A stretch of 64,000 bases of DNA from SHZI01 sp031395645 (GCA_031395645.1 JANNJM010000056.1:11553-75552), one strand, 5' to 3'; positions 18,818 to 27,851 are shown, counted from the stretch's first letter. Numbers and translations: made by a program. Notes: a model not told the origin generated them from the sequence alone.

Positions 18818-19315
18818 TCAGAAGTCAGGATCCCAGTCCACGGTAATCACGCGCCGTTCCGTATCCACCGCCTCCACCACGCTACCGAACAAGAACGGGA
18901 TCAGGTGTCGACTTGCACCAACGACGATCATGACGTCGTTGGCCCCGGTCTCGAACAACTGGTCTACAACACCCAGGCTCGTACCAGTTACGGTTCGCAC
19001 TTCCATACCCTCGAGATCAACCCAGTAAAACTCTCCCGATACGGAACCAAGGGTTGCCCGGTCGATCTCAATCTCGGCCCCGATCAGTGCCGCGGCGGCC
19101 TCCCGGTCGTCAACTCCGGCGAGCTGCGCTACAACCCCGTCGCCGTGGGCATGGCCAGCCGACACCGCTTGCAGGAACTCCTGGCCATGCTGTCGCAAGT
19201 ACCAGGGGCTGTAGCGGACCACATTTGCGCGCGGCGAGGTGTAGGAATAAACCTTGACCCAGCCGCGCACTCCAAACACGCCTGAGACACGACCTATGGC
19301 TACTCGCTTATTCAG
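18818..19315 (-). CDS. rimM: RimM, 16S rRNA processing/30S maturation factor (non-canonical start)
   Basis: RimM binds S19 and helps assemble the 30S head. Family sequence includes GRVSGVFGVRGWVKVYS at the N-terminus, GEFYWVDLEGMEV and the PRC-barrel end IPFLFGSVVEAVDTERRVITVDWDPDF. The nearest ATG/GTG/TTG in frame is the GTG at 19279, which would delete the first conserved beta strand (VAIGRVSG). Upstream of it only CTG at 19315 (reading LNKRVAIGRVSG) lies before the in-frame rpsP stop at 19325-19327. I therefore place the start provisionally at CTG 19315, giving 165 residues. No convincing Shine-Dalgarno is visible, so coupling to rpsP is likely. Confidence 0.85.
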   Translation of the reverse strand: MNKRVAIGRVSGVFGVRGWVKVYSYTSPRANVVRYSPWYLRQHGQEFLQAVSAGHAHGDGVVAQLAGVDDREAAAALIGAEIEIDRATLGSVSGEFYWVDLEGMEVRTVTGTSLGVVDQLFETGANDVMIVVGASRHLIPFLFGSVVEAVDTERRVITVDWDPDF

Positions 19316-19324
19316 ATCGCTTGT

Positions 19325-19588
19325 TCAGGCGGCCAGAGCCGGAGCCTGCTGCCGAAATTCCTTGACCAACGCGGCGACACGCTCTGAAGCCTGGGCGCCA
19401 ACGCCCAGCCAGTATTCGAAGCGGCCCAGATCAACCCGGAGTCGCTCTTCCGATGGGGTGGCAAATGGGCTGAAAAACCCAAGACGCTCGATATAGCGGC
19501 CATCTCTGGCGCGCCGCGAGTCGCAGACGACGAGGTGATAGAAGGGCCGCCCCTTGGCGCCTCCGCGGGACAGACGGATAGTAACCAT
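19325..19588 (-). CDS. rpsP: 30S ribosomal protein S16
   Basis: S16 is an early-assembly 30S protein. The 87-residue sequence matches throughout: MVTIRLSRGGAKGRPFYHLV, the block DSRRARDGRYIERLGFF and RFEYWLGVGAQASERVAALV. It opens the rpsP-rimM-trmD-rplS operon. Its TGA is the only stop separating it from rimM, which continues in the same reading frame. A terminator-like hairpin just upstream separates it from ffh. Confidence 0.98.
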   Translation of the reverse strand: MVTIRLSRGGAKGRPFYHLVVCDSRRARDGRYIERLGFFSPFATPSEERLRVDLGRFEYWLGVGAQASERVAALVKEFRQQAPALAA

Positions 19589-19655
19589 CGCTCTTTAGCT
19601 TCCTTATGCCGGTTTTTGACGTGGTGGGAGCCGAATAACCGCCGAATGTTACTCG

Positions 19656-19677
19656 AAAAACGGCCCGAGGGCACCGT
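19656..19677 (-). terminator. Rho-independent terminator after ffh
   Basis: On the minus strand ACGG and CCGT flank a CC-CTCG-GG core with a 2-nt bulge, followed by a run of five T (19660-19656). It sits about 9 nt after the ffh stop and ahead of rpsP, where a terminator is expected. The stem is short. Confidence 0.5.
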
Positions 19678-19685
19678 TTCCAGGC

Positions 19686-21032
19686 CTAGGGGGCCAGGCC
19701 AGGGAAACCCCGCATCAGGCGCCGGAGTCCGCCCTGCCCCATCTTCTTCATCATCTTCTGCATCTGGGCATGCTGCTTCAGGAGGCGATTAACCTCCTGA
19801 ACTGCAAGGCCCGCCCCGCCAGCGATCCGGCGTCGACGCGAGCCGTCCACAATGGCGGGCCGGCGCCGTTCCCGGGGGGTCATGGAGTCGATGATGGCGA
19901 TCTGGCGACGCAACAGACGGGGGTCCATCTGCCCGGCCATCTTCTGGGCCGACATTCCGCCCGGTAGCGGCAGCTTCTCAAGCAGGCTCTCGATCCCGCC
20001 CAGGCCGACAATCTGCTGGAGCTGGGTCCGCAAGTCGTTCAGGTCGAATTGCTTGCCCGTGGCCACCTTTTCGGCAAGCCGGGCGGTCGAGTCATGGCTA
20101 GCCTTGCGCTGGACCTCCTCCACGAGGCTTAAAACGTCGCCCATACCAAGGATGCGGGAAGCCATCCTGTCCGGGTGGAACGGCTCGAATTCAGTCACGG
20201 CTTCGCCAGTGCCCAGGAACTTGATGGGCTGGCCCGTGACGGTCTTTACCGACAATGCGGCACCACCCCGGGCATCGCCGTCGGCTTTGGCGAGGATCAC
20301 ACCGGTTAGCGCCAGGGCATCTGCAAACGCCCGAGCTGCGTTCACGGCATCCTGGCCGGCCATGCAATCCACGACAAACAGGGTCTCGACGGGATCGACC
20401 TTGTCGCGTATCGCACGCAACTCGTTCAGGAGGTCCACGTCCAGTCGGCTCCGACCCGCCGTGTCGACGATGAGCACTTCCAGCTGGTCCCGGCGCGCAT
20501 CGCCGAGCGCCCGTTCGGCGATGCCGACCGGACCGAGACCGACCTCGACCGGCAGGAATGGCACTCCGATCGAGCCGGCCAGCCGCTCCAACTGCAGAAT
20601 GGCGGCCGGCCGCTGCGTGTCGGTGCTCACGAGGCCGACCCGCTTACCAAGCCGTTCGCGGATGAGTAATGCGAGCTTTGCGGCGGTAGTCGTCTTCCCC
20701 GCACCCTGAAGTCCAGCCAGCAGAATCACGGCTGGTGGCTGGTGCCGCAGGTTCAGCTCCGCGACGCCTTCACCCAGCGTCCGCGTCAGTTCCTCATGAA
20801 TGATCCGGACAAAAACCTGGCCGGGAGTCAGGCTGCGGAGCACGTCATTGCCCAGCGCGCGCTGCCGGACCTGTTCGATGAAATCGCGCACTACGGGCAA
20901 CGCGACGTCTGCCTCAATCAGAGCGCGCCGGACGTCTCCGACCGCATCCTGAATGTTGGCCTCGGTGAGCCGGCCGCGACCTCGAACCTGATCAAGCACG
21001 CCACGCAGGCGATCACTGAGCGAACTGAACAT
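19686..21032 (-). CDS. ffh: Ffh, signal recognition particle GTPase
   Basis: Ffh with 4.5S RNA targets inner-membrane proteins co-translationally. From the ATG at 21032 (MFSSLSDRLRGVLDQVRGRG) the protein has 448 residues. It carries an N domain (1-90), G domain motifs GLQGAGKTTTAAKLA, DTQRPAAI, VDTAGR and AKADGDARGG (AKAD where TKLD is usual), and a Met-rich M domain. The latter contains MTPRERRRP, SRRRRIAGGAG and QMQKMMKKM. The open frame extends about 100 codons upstream, but this overlaps the divergent promoter region and lacks family sequence. Confidence 0.97.
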   Translation of the reverse strand: MFSSLSDRLRGVLDQVRGRGRLTEANIQDAVGDVRRALIEADVALPVVRDFIEQVRQRALGNDVLRSLTPGQVFVRIIHEELTRTLGEGVAELNLRHQPPAVILLAGLQGAGKTTTAAKLALLIRERLGKRVGLVSTDTQRPAAILQLERLAGSIGVPFLPVEVGLGPVGIAERALGDARRDQLEVLIVDTAGRSRLDVDLLNELRAIRDKVDPVETLFVVDCMAGQDAVNAARAFADALALTGVILAKADGDARGGAALSVKTVTGQPIKFLGTGEAVTEFEPFHPDRMASRILGMGDVLSLVEEVQRKASHDSTARLAEKVATGKQFDLNDLRTQLQQIVGLGGIESLLEKLPLPGGMSAQKMAGQMDPRLLRRQIAIIDSMTPRERRRPAIVDGSRRRRIAGGAGLAVQEVNRLLKQHAQMQKMMKKMGQGGLRRLMRGFPGLAP

Positions 21033-21100
21033 GAACCTGATACCCGGAAGCCGCCACCCACTGGGCGTTGGGCCACTAATTGTAAGCCGGGCGATCCCGG

Positions 21101-21130
21101 TTGACAGTCTTGCCGGACGTTGGTCACCAT
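21101..21130 (+). promoter_or_regulatory. Candidate promoter of the CorC/HlyC-family gene
   Basis: A perfect -35 TTGACA (21101-21106) is followed after 18 nt by CACCAT (21125-21130), a poor -10 (3/6, but A2 and T6 kept). Transcription would begin near 21137, supporting the internal TTG at 21165 rather than 21120 as start of the downstream gene. Confidence 0.4.
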
Positions 21131-21164
21131 ATCCTTTGAATACCCGCATCGGTGGTCCCCCAAC

Positions 21165-22439
21165 TTGGCTGATGACGTCTCTGCCGGTGCTTTGATTGGC
21201 CTGCTGGTCCTCCTGCTGTTGATTTCCGCGTTCTTTTCGGGGTCGGAAACAGCCCTGCTGACTCTCAATCGCTACCGGTTGCGACACCGGGCCCGTCAAG
21301 GGCATTTTGGAGCGCGGCTGGCGGAGCAACTGTTGGCCCGGCCTGACCGGCTGATCTCTCTGATCCTGATCGGCAGCAACATCGCGAACACGCTGGCGAC
21401 ATCGCTGGTCACGCTCGCGGCATTGCGGATTGGCGGCCCGGGCGGGGTTGCAGTCGCCAGTATCGGACTGGCGTTCGTGATCATGGTCTTCACCGATGTG
21501 ATGCCCAAGACCGTGGGCGCGTTGCGTTCGGAGCGCCTCGGCTTGCCGGCGGCAGTCTTCTATTACTTCCTGCTAAAAGTCACCCTGCCCGTCGTCTGGC
21601 TGGTCACGGCGATTTCGAACGGGCTGCTCCGACTCTTCGGTGTGCGCCAAGGCGAACACAACCAGCATAACCTGACGCTCGACGAACTGCGCACGATTGT
21701 TACCGACGCAGGGGCACTACTGCCGCGGCGACGGCAACGCATGCTCATGTCGATACTCGAACTTGAGGACATGACCGTGGACGAAATGATGATTCCAGAC
21801 AACGACCTGATCGGCGTCGATCTGGACGATGACTGGGAAACCATCGTTAGCGCGATCGCCAGGACACCGCACAACCGCCTGCCAGTCTTTCGCGGAAATA
21901 TCGAAAATCTGCTGGGACTGCTCCACGTGCGCTCACTGATTGGGGCCTTATCGGCGACGCTGAATCAGGCAACTATTGAAAGCCTGATGGCAGAACCCTT
22001 CTTCGTTCCGGAGGGCACCTCGGTGCATGGCTTGCTGGTTCAGTTTCGCCGGACTGGGCAACGCACAGCTTTTGTTGTCGATGAGTACGGCGATATACAG
22101 GGCATGGTAACCATCGAGGATATTCTTGAGGAGATACTGGGCGGCTTCTCCGCTAACGATGACGCAACAGATGCGGACGTACGCAAAGACGATGCGGCCG
22201 AGTCCTGGGTGGTCAATGCCAGCATCAACGTCCGGGCCCTGAACCGCATGATGCGCTGGAGCCTGCCGACCGACGGTCCGACGACGCTGAACGGGCTGAT
22301 TCTTGAGCAACTGGAAACGATCCCTGCAGACGGCTCGATCCTGGTGCTGAATGGTTATGAGGTCGAAATCCTGGCAACGGGCGACAACGTGGTGAGCAGT
22401 GTGCGCATCAAACCTCCAGCGCTGGCAGCATCCGCATGA
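21165..22439 (+). CDS. CorC/HlyC-family (CNNM) membrane protein with CBS pair
   Basis: Proteins of this DUF21-CBS-CorC_HlyC architecture are implicated in magnesium/cobalt efflux or ion homeostasis. After a short N-terminus come membrane helices (LLVLLLLISAFFSGSETALL, VTLAALRIGGPGGVAV, a third near PAAVFYYFLLKVTLPVVW). A CBS pair follows (VDEMMIPDNDLIGVDLDD and FVVDEYGDIQGMVTIEDILEEILG), then a C-terminal CorC_HlyC domain (about 340-420). There is no ATG at the start; TTG 21165 (LADDVSAGALIGL) is favoured, TTG 21120 is possible. The 3' end overlaps the convergent radA by 32 nt. Confidence 0.88.
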   Translation: MADDVSAGALIGLLVLLLLISAFFSGSETALLTLNRYRLRHRARQGHFGARLAEQLLARPDRLISLILIGSNIANTLATSLVTLAALRIGGPGGVAVASIGLAFVIMVFTDVMPKTVGALRSERLGLPAAVFYYFLLKVTLPVVWLVTAISNGLLRLFGVRQGEHNQHNLTLDELRTIVTDAGALLPRRRQRMLMSILELEDMTVDEMMIPDNDLIGVDLDDDWETIVSAIARTPHNRLPVFRGNIENLLGLLHVRSLIGALSATLNQATIESLMAEPFFVPEGTSVHGLLVQFRRTGQRTAFVVDEYGDIQGMVTIEDILEEILGGFSANDDATDADVRKDDAAESWVVNASINVRALNRMMRWSLPTDGPTTLNGLILEQLETIPADGSILVLNGYEVEILATGDNVVSSVRIKPPALAASA

Positions 22440-23763
22440 TGTCCCGCAGATGGTCAGCCACTGTAATTGCGAGGCCCTCGATCGGCTGCTTAGGCGCGTT
22501 TGCCCTGGGGATCACCGCGCGCGCAAAACCAACTTTGGCCGCTTCACGCAGGCGTTCCTCACCATAGGGCACTGGCCGGATCTCACCGGCCAGACCGACC
22601 TCACCAAACACCACCAGATCCCGGGGAAGTGGCCGGTCCCGAATACTCGAGATCGTCGCCAGGAGCGCGGCCAGATCTGCGGCAGGCTCCACGATGCGCA
22701 CCCCGCCGACGACGTTGACGAACACGTCGCTCGTATGCGTCCCAATCCCGCCGTGGCGGTGCAGGGCGGCAAGCAGCAACGTGAGCCGGTTCTGCTCAAG
22801 GCCAATCGCCACACGTCTGGGCGGACCGCCACTGCCCTGGTCGGCGAGAGCCTGGACTTCAACGAGCAGGGGCCGGCTACCCTGATGCAACGCGGTCACG
22901 ACACTCCCGGGAACTGGCTCGCCACGCTGAGAGACGAACAGGGCGGAAGGATTTCGCACCTCCCTGATACCTCCTTCCGACATGACGAAGATCCCCAACT
23001 CGTTGGCGGCACCAAAGCGATTCTTTACCGCGCGCAGGATCCGATACCGGCTGCCCACCTCACTTTCAAAATAGAGGACGACGTCCACCATGTGCTCGAG
23101 AAGGCGCGGCCCGGCGATCTGTCCGTCCTTGGTGACGTGCCCGACAAGAAACACTGCAATGCCCGATTGCTTCGCGAGTCGCACCAGGAGGCCTGCGCAG
23201 GTACGGAGCTGGTTTGGCGAGCCGGGGATGGACGGTAACTGGTCAGTCGCCATCGTCTGGATCGAATCGACGATCAGGCAGCCGGGTCGCGTCTCGTGAA
23301 CTGCAGCGAGTACGTCCTCGACCCGCGTCGTGGCGATCGCTGCCACGGCCCCAAGCTCGGCACCGAGTCGCTGGCCACGCAAGCTGATCTGCTGGAGAGA
23401 CTCCTCCCCGCTCGCGTACAAAGATCCGCCTTTCGTCTGCAGACGGGTTGCCGCCTGCAGCAGCAAGGTCGACTTGCCGATGCCCGGGTCACCACCGAGC
23501 AGGACGACGGAGCCCGGGACAAGGCCCCCACCGAGCGTGCGATCGAGCTCTGCAAGACCCGTCGAGATCCGGGCAACTGATTCGGTACCCACGTCTGCGA
23601 GCCGACGGATTGGCGCCATGGCTGTCGAGGTAGAAGTCGTCCCCGGGCTGTGGGCCCCCGGTTCGAGCGAATTCCACGCACCGCAGCCGGGGCATTGACC
23701 CTGCCACTTGGGAGCAGCGCCGCCGCACTCGTTGCAAACAAAGCTCTTCTGGACTTTGGCCAT
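22408..23763 (-). CDS. radA: RadA, DNA repair ATPase/branch-migration protein
   Basis: RadA promotes branch migration in recombination. The 451-residue protein starts at ATG 23763 (MAKVQKSFVCNECGGAAPKW). It has the N-terminal C4 zinc finger (Cys10, Cys13, Cys24, Cys27), a RecA-like ATPase with Walker A GGDPGIGKSTLL, the RadA hallmark KNRFG and a C-terminal Lon-protease-like domain. The open frame upstream of 23763 is not family-like. Its 3' end overlaps the end of the convergent CorC gene by 32 nt. Confidence 0.96.
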   Translation of the reverse strand: MAKVQKSFVCNECGGAAPKWQGQCPGCGAWNSLEPGAHSPGTTSTSTAMAPIRRLADVGTESVARISTGLAELDRTLGGGLVPGSVVLLGGDPGIGKSTLLLQAATRLQTKGGSLYASGEESLQQISLRGQRLGAELGAVAAIATTRVEDVLAAVHETRPGCLIVDSIQTMATDQLPSIPGSPNQLRTCAGLLVRLAKQSGIAVFLVGHVTKDGQIAGPRLLEHMVDVVLYFESEVGSRYRILRAVKNRFGAANELGIFVMSEGGIREVRNPSALFVSQRGEPVPGSVVTALHQGSRPLLVEVQALADQGSGGPPRRVAIGLEQNRLTLLLAALHRHGGIGTHTSDVFVNVVGGVRIVEPAADLAALLATISSIRDRPLPRDLVVFGEVGLAGEIRPVPYGEERLREAAKVGFARAVIPRANAPKQPIEGLAITVADHLRDIMRMLPALEV

Positions 23764-23899
23764 GGGGACCCTGAGAGTTCGACCGGGGTGCATTGTGGGC
23801 CTGGAAACGCGCCATTTCGAGACGCGAAACGCGGCCATTGGCCCAAAAACCACCACTCAGGTCTCACCCCGGAAACGCTGATCCGCATACTATTTTGTA

Positions 23900-26272
23900 A
23901 TGCTCTCACCAGCCACACAGGGAGTCGGCCTGCCGAGCGAGGCCGCACAGGCCGCGCTATGCGCGGTTCTGGCTCTGTGCTTTGCACTGGGCGGCGATCG
24001 CCTGGCTGGCATCGAAGGCGGCTTCTACGACCTGACCCAGCGCCTGTCCGCGACCGCCCCTGACGCGCAGGTGGTCATCGTCAATCCAGAGAGCGCCAAC
24101 GGCGACCTTTGGGCCCTGCCGCGGCTGGATGACCTTCTCGTGGACGTCAAGGCGGCCGGCGCCAGGGCAATCATTCCCGCTGCTCCCGCACCACCGCCGG
24201 CAGGGCCGGACGACCTGACCCAGCAGCAGCGGCTCGCCGAGGCGGTCCTTGCGGCTGGGAACGTGATTCTGGGCGTGGCAACTGCCGAACATCGAACGGC
24301 TGAAGGTTCGGACAACGGTCCGGGGGTCTGCGCCGGGCGCATCACGGCGGCGAGTACCCGCTATGCCACCAATGCCCGCGACCAGCCCAACCTGGCGACG
24401 CTCGAACCTGCAACCTCCCTGCTCTGTGAGGCGGCAGCCGCCATCGGCCATGTCGCCCTGCTGACAGACCGCGACGGGGTGGTCCGTCAGGCAGCACCGG
24501 TTCTGACGACGGATGCGGGGATTATCCCCTCGACGGCGCTGGCGGCGGTCGGAGCGGATGCGGGCCGTGAAAATGCCTCTGGGAAGCTGGCCCGCTTTTA
24601 TCGATCACCCGATGGGGTAGCTGGCTTTAGGGTGATCAACGCCGCCGACATCCTGGACGGGCGGGCTGCCCGGCAGTTGCGTGGCACCTATGTCGTGATC
24701 GGGAATCCCGAGGCTGGGGCCCTGGACAGCGTGCGCACGCCGCTGGCCGGCAACTCCGGGACCGCCGTGCTGATAGCCACTGATATTGCCAACTACCTCT
24801 CCGGGGACCACCTCAGACGACCCGACTGGGCTGTCTGGGTGGAGATCGGGCTCGCCCTGCTGCTGGCCATCGTCGCGGTACTCGGGGGGCGGATGCGCCT
24901 GCCCACGGCCGCGCTCGTTGCTGTACTTGGCGCGGCTGTGCTGCTCGTCGCGGAGTTCATCCTGGTTGCCGTCGCCGGACTCTGGATCCACCTTGCCAGT
25001 CTGGCACTCTTTTGTCTGACAGGGAGCGCCATACTCCAGCTCACCCTGCAGCTTGCCAGGAGGGCACGGGGCGTTGCGTCCACTCGTACCGAGGCGTCAG
25101 GCGGCGACGGGCCGGGGGCAAGTCAGGAACTCGATCTCGGATTCTCAGTGCTGCGGCAGCAGCCGACCACAGACCGTACGAAGGTTCAGCTCTACCAGTT
25201 AGCGATGGAACACGGGAAGAAGCGGGACTACGCAAAAGCGGAGCGGGTCTTCCGCCACCTCGCCGCGCGGGATCCTGGCTATCGCGACGTTGCCGAAAAA
25301 CTGGTCAAGCTGTCGGGCGCGCGCGGCGTAGTCCCACCAAAACCCCGGCCCAAAGAGCTGCCGCCCGGCGATGCTTTGGCCGTCAGTCCCGCGTCCGGCA
25401 GCGGGGCTCAGCCTGCGGGCATTTCGCCGGTGGGGCGGACGCTGGGGCGCTACGAACTGGACCGGGTGATCGGTCGCGGCGCCATGGCCACCGTGTACCT
25501 GGGCCGGGACCCGACGATCAACCGCCGGGTCGCGATCAAGATTCTGCCACTTGCAGAGGAGTTTGCGGACAACGACCTGGCTACCGCCCGGTCGCAATTT
25601 CTCCGGGAAGCGGAATCGGCGGGCCGTCTCAATCACCCCTATATCATTACTATTCATGACGCTGGCGAGGACAGTCGGGTGGCCTATCTGGCCATGGAAT
25701 ACTTCGAAGGCAAGCCCTTGAGCTACTACGCGCAGCTGGGCCGGCTATTGCCTCCCAAGGTGGTCATTGAGCTCATGGCGCGGGCGGCAGAGGCACTGCA
25801 CTATGCCCACGGTCAGAACGTCGTCCACAGGGACGTGAAGCCTGCGAACCTGATGTACGATCAGGGCTCTGATCGCCTCAAGCTCACCGATTTCGGCATC
25901 GCAAGACTGACAGACTGCAGCCGGACGCGGACCGGGATCATTCTCGGTACACCGTCCTACATGTCCCCGGAGCAGCTCTCCGCCAGCGCGGTCTCCGGAC
26001 AGACCGATCTCTATTCGCTTGGCGTCACGATGTACCACCTGCTAACCGGCTTGCCGCCATTCCAGGCAGACTCCATCCCGAAGCTGATGGACAAGATCGT
26101 GCATCAACGGCACCGCCCCATCGCAGACATCCGCGACGACGTGCCCGCCTGTGTGGATGAGATCCTGGACCGCGCACTGGCGAAAAATCCAGGGGACCGG
26201 TACGAGAGCGGCAAAGCCATGGCCTTGGCCTTGCGGGAGTGTTGTAGTAGGTTGCCGGCAGACATCGTATGA
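23900..26272 (+). CDS. CHASE2-domain transmembrane Ser/Thr protein kinase
   Basis: The 790-residue receptor kinase has an N-terminal membrane helix (about 16-32) and a periplasmic CHASE2 sensor (about 50-305). Three membrane helices follow (about 311-329, 334-357, 360-383), then a cytoplasmic linker with a TPR-like pair (about 428-470, LYQLAMEHGKKRDYAKAERV) and a Pro-rich segment. The C-terminal Hanks-type kinase (about 518-775) has GRGAMATVYLG, VAIK Lys547, Glu570, HRDVKPANLM Asp645, DFG Asp664 and GTPSYMSPEQL. All catalytic residues are intact, and HRD makes it an RD-type kinase. The stop overlaps the phosphatase start by 4 nt. The sensed ligand is unknown. Confidence 0.94.
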   Translation: MLSPATQGVGLPSEAAQAALCAVLALCFALGGDRLAGIEGGFYDLTQRLSATAPDAQVVIVNPESANGDLWALPRLDDLLVDVKAAGARAIIPAAPAPPPAGPDDLTQQQRLAEAVLAAGNVILGVATAEHRTAEGSDNGPGVCAGRITAASTRYATNARDQPNLATLEPATSLLCEAAAAIGHVALLTDRDGVVRQAAPVLTTDAGIIPSTALAAVGADAGRENASGKLARFYRSPDGVAGFRVINAADILDGRAARQLRGTYVVIGNPEAGALDSVRTPLAGNSGTAVLIATDIANYLSGDHLRRPDWAVWVEIGLALLLAIVAVLGGRMRLPTAALVAVLGAAVLLVAEFILVAVAGLWIHLASLALFCLTGSAILQLTLQLARRARGVASTRTEASGGDGPGASQELDLGFSVLRQQPTTDRTKVQLYQLAMEHGKKRDYAKAERVFRHLAARDPGYRDVAEKLVKLSGARGVVPPKPRPKELPPGDALAVSPASGSGAQPAGISPVGRTLGRYELDRVIGRGAMATVYLGRDPTINRRVAIKILPLAEEFADNDLATARSQFLREAESAGRLNHPYIITIHDAGEDSRVAYLAMEYFEGKPLSYYAQLGRLLPPKVVIELMARAAEALHYAHGQNVVHRDVKPANLMYDQGSDRLKLTDFGIARLTDCSRTRTGIILGTPSYMSPEQLSASAVSGQTDLYSLGVTMYHLLTGLPPFQADSIPKLMDKIVHQRHRPIADIRDDVPACVDEILDRALAKNPGDRYESGKAMALALRECCSRLPADIV

Positions 26273-27093
26273 GCCTGCGCAGCAAATTCAATAACGTCCA
26301 GCTCTCTGACACGGGAAGGGTCAGGGAGCACAACGAAGATGCGGTTGGGACCAACGGCGATACCGGGCTGCTCGTGCTCGCGGACGGCATGGGCGGGTAC
26401 AACGCCGGCGAGGTTGCCAGTGGCATCGCCGTCCGGACAGTGCTGGAACTGGTGCCACCTGCCTGTGCTCGGGAAGCGCGGAACGCGACCGACCCTGAAA
26501 CCAGCCTCATGCGCCAGACCATCATCCTGCGCGATGCCGTCGCCCGCGCCAATCGGGTGATCCACCAGACTGCCCAGATGCAGCCCCAGTGTGAAGGCAT
26601 GGGCACCACCATCGTGGCCTGCCTGTTCTACGACAACCGGGTCTCCATCGCCCACGTCGGGGACTCCCGCCTGTACCGTTTTCGAAAGAACCGGTTCGAG
26701 CAGCTGACCATGGACCACTCGCTACTCCAGGAGCTCGTGGACCGGGGCTTCTACTCCCAGGAAGAGGCCGCCCGGTCCACCAACCGCAATTACGTCACCC
26801 GCGCGCTGGGGGTCGAGGCCAGTGTCCAGGTGGAGGTCCAGGAGGTGGAGGTTCAGGAAGGGGACGTCTACCTGCTCTGCTCGGACGGCCTTCCCGACAT
26901 GGTTGAAGACGAGGATATTCACTTAACGATCAGCACTTTTAGTGCTAATCTTGAAATGGCAGGTCAACAGCTGATCCAGCTCAGCAATGACCATGGGGGC
27001 AAGGACAATATCTCGGTCATCCTCACGCAGGTCATAGAGCCTTTTCCGGCCAAGACCAGCGTATTGACCCAGTTTCGGCGCATTTTTCAGTAA
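26269..27093 (+). CDS. PP2C-family Ser/Thr protein phosphatase
   Basis: This 274-residue metal-dependent phosphatase has the complete bacterial PP2C motif set: REHNEDAVGTN (residues 20-29), LADGMGG (38-43), GMGTTIVAC, IAHVGDSRLYRFR, LLCSDGLPDM and GGKDNISVI. The Asp residues that bind the two metals are present. It has no membrane segment. The ATG overlaps the kinase stop as ATGA, so kinase and phosphatase are made together, the standard arrangement for a reversible phosphorylation switch. A short repetitive VEVQ stretch (about residues 184-192) precedes the SDG motif. Confidence 0.95.
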   Translation: MSLRSKFNNVQLSDTGRVREHNEDAVGTNGDTGLLVLADGMGGYNAGEVASGIAVRTVLELVPPACAREARNATDPETSLMRQTIILRDAVARANRVIHQTAQMQPQCEGMGTTIVACLFYDNRVSIAHVGDSRLYRFRKNRFEQLTMDHSLLQELVDRGFYSQEEAARSTNRNYVTRALGVEASVQVEVQEVEVQEGDVYLLCSDGLPDMVEDEDIHLTISTFSANLEMAGQQLIQLSNDHGGKDNISVILTQVIEPFPAKTSVLTQFRRIFQ

Positions 27094-27116
27094 CGTATTA
27101 GTTAGGCATTCCGGTC

Positions 27117-27851
27117 ATGGCACGAATGATTTTAAGCCTCGACGGACAGGTTCTCGCCGAATACAACATGTCCAAGGAGCGGTACACCGTAGGCCGGCTT
27201 CAGGACAATGACATTCGGATCGATAACCCCACGATCAGCGGGCACCATTCGCTCGTGATCAACATCCTCAATGATTCCTTTCTTGAGGACCTGAACAGCA
27301 CCAACGGCACCTACGTCAACGGGCGCCTGATCAAGAAGCACGCCCTGCAGAATGGCGACGTGGTTACCGTGGGTCGCCACCAGCTGCGCTTTGTAGACGG
27401 CACGGTGGACGAAGAAGACGAGTTCGCCAGCACGATGGTCATTGAACGCCAGGCGGGTGGAGTCGAGGCGCTGGCCAAGGCGGCTGCCCTGTCCGCCAGC
27501 CTGAATGGCGGCGCAAGTTCAGCCTCGGCGCCATCGTCAGCGGCGCGGCCCTCGGGCGCAGATCCGGGGGCCAAGCCCCTGGCTGTCGCCAAGGTGCAGG
27601 TCCTGAACGGCTCGTTTGCGGGGCGCGAGATCACGCTGAACAAGGCCCTGACCACTCTGGGACGACCCGGATCACAGGTCGTGGCTATCACCCGGCGCGC
27701 GGATGGGTATCACCTGGTGCAGGTCGAGAACACTTCGGAGAACAGCCCGCCCAAGCTGAATGGCGAGAACCTCGGACAGCAGGCCCGGAAACTTACCGAC
27801 AACGACGTGATCGAAATCATCGGGATCAAGATGGGGTTCTTTTTGATCTGA
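27117..27851 (+). CDS. FHA-domain protein with a degenerate second FHA-like module
   Basis: FHA domains bind phosphothreonine. The 244-residue protein has an N-terminal FHA (about 3-94) with the consensus residues GR (Arg27), SGHHS (Ser41, His44) and NSTNGTYVNG (Asn64-Gly65). A Ser/Ala/Pro-rich linker (about 118-156) follows. The C-terminal half (about 157-244) again reads like an FHA fold (LGRPGSQVVAITRRADGYHL, then KLNGENLG and LTDNDVIEI) but lacks the SxxH pair, so phosphate binding there is doubtful. It follows the phosphatase gene by 23 nt and is the obvious effector or scaffold of the kinase. EFASTMVIER before the linker could be a phosphosite; this is speculative. Confidence 0.9.
   Translation: MARMILSLDGQVLAEYNMSKERYTVGRLQDNDIRIDNPTISGHHSLVINILNDSFLEDLNSTNGTYVNGRLIKKHALQNGDVVTVGRHQLRFVDGTVDEEDEFASTMVIERQAGGVEALAKAAALSASLNGGASSASAPSSAARPSGADPGAKPLAVAKVQVLNGSFAGREITLNKALTTLGRPGSQVVAITRRADGYHLVQVENTSENSPPKLNGENLGQQARKLTDNDVIEIIGIKMGFFLI

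Noticed and set aside
19279..19281. GTG 19279 as the rimM start
   Set aside because: It would remove the conserved first strand VAIGRVSG, although it is the only canonical start; kept as an alternative.
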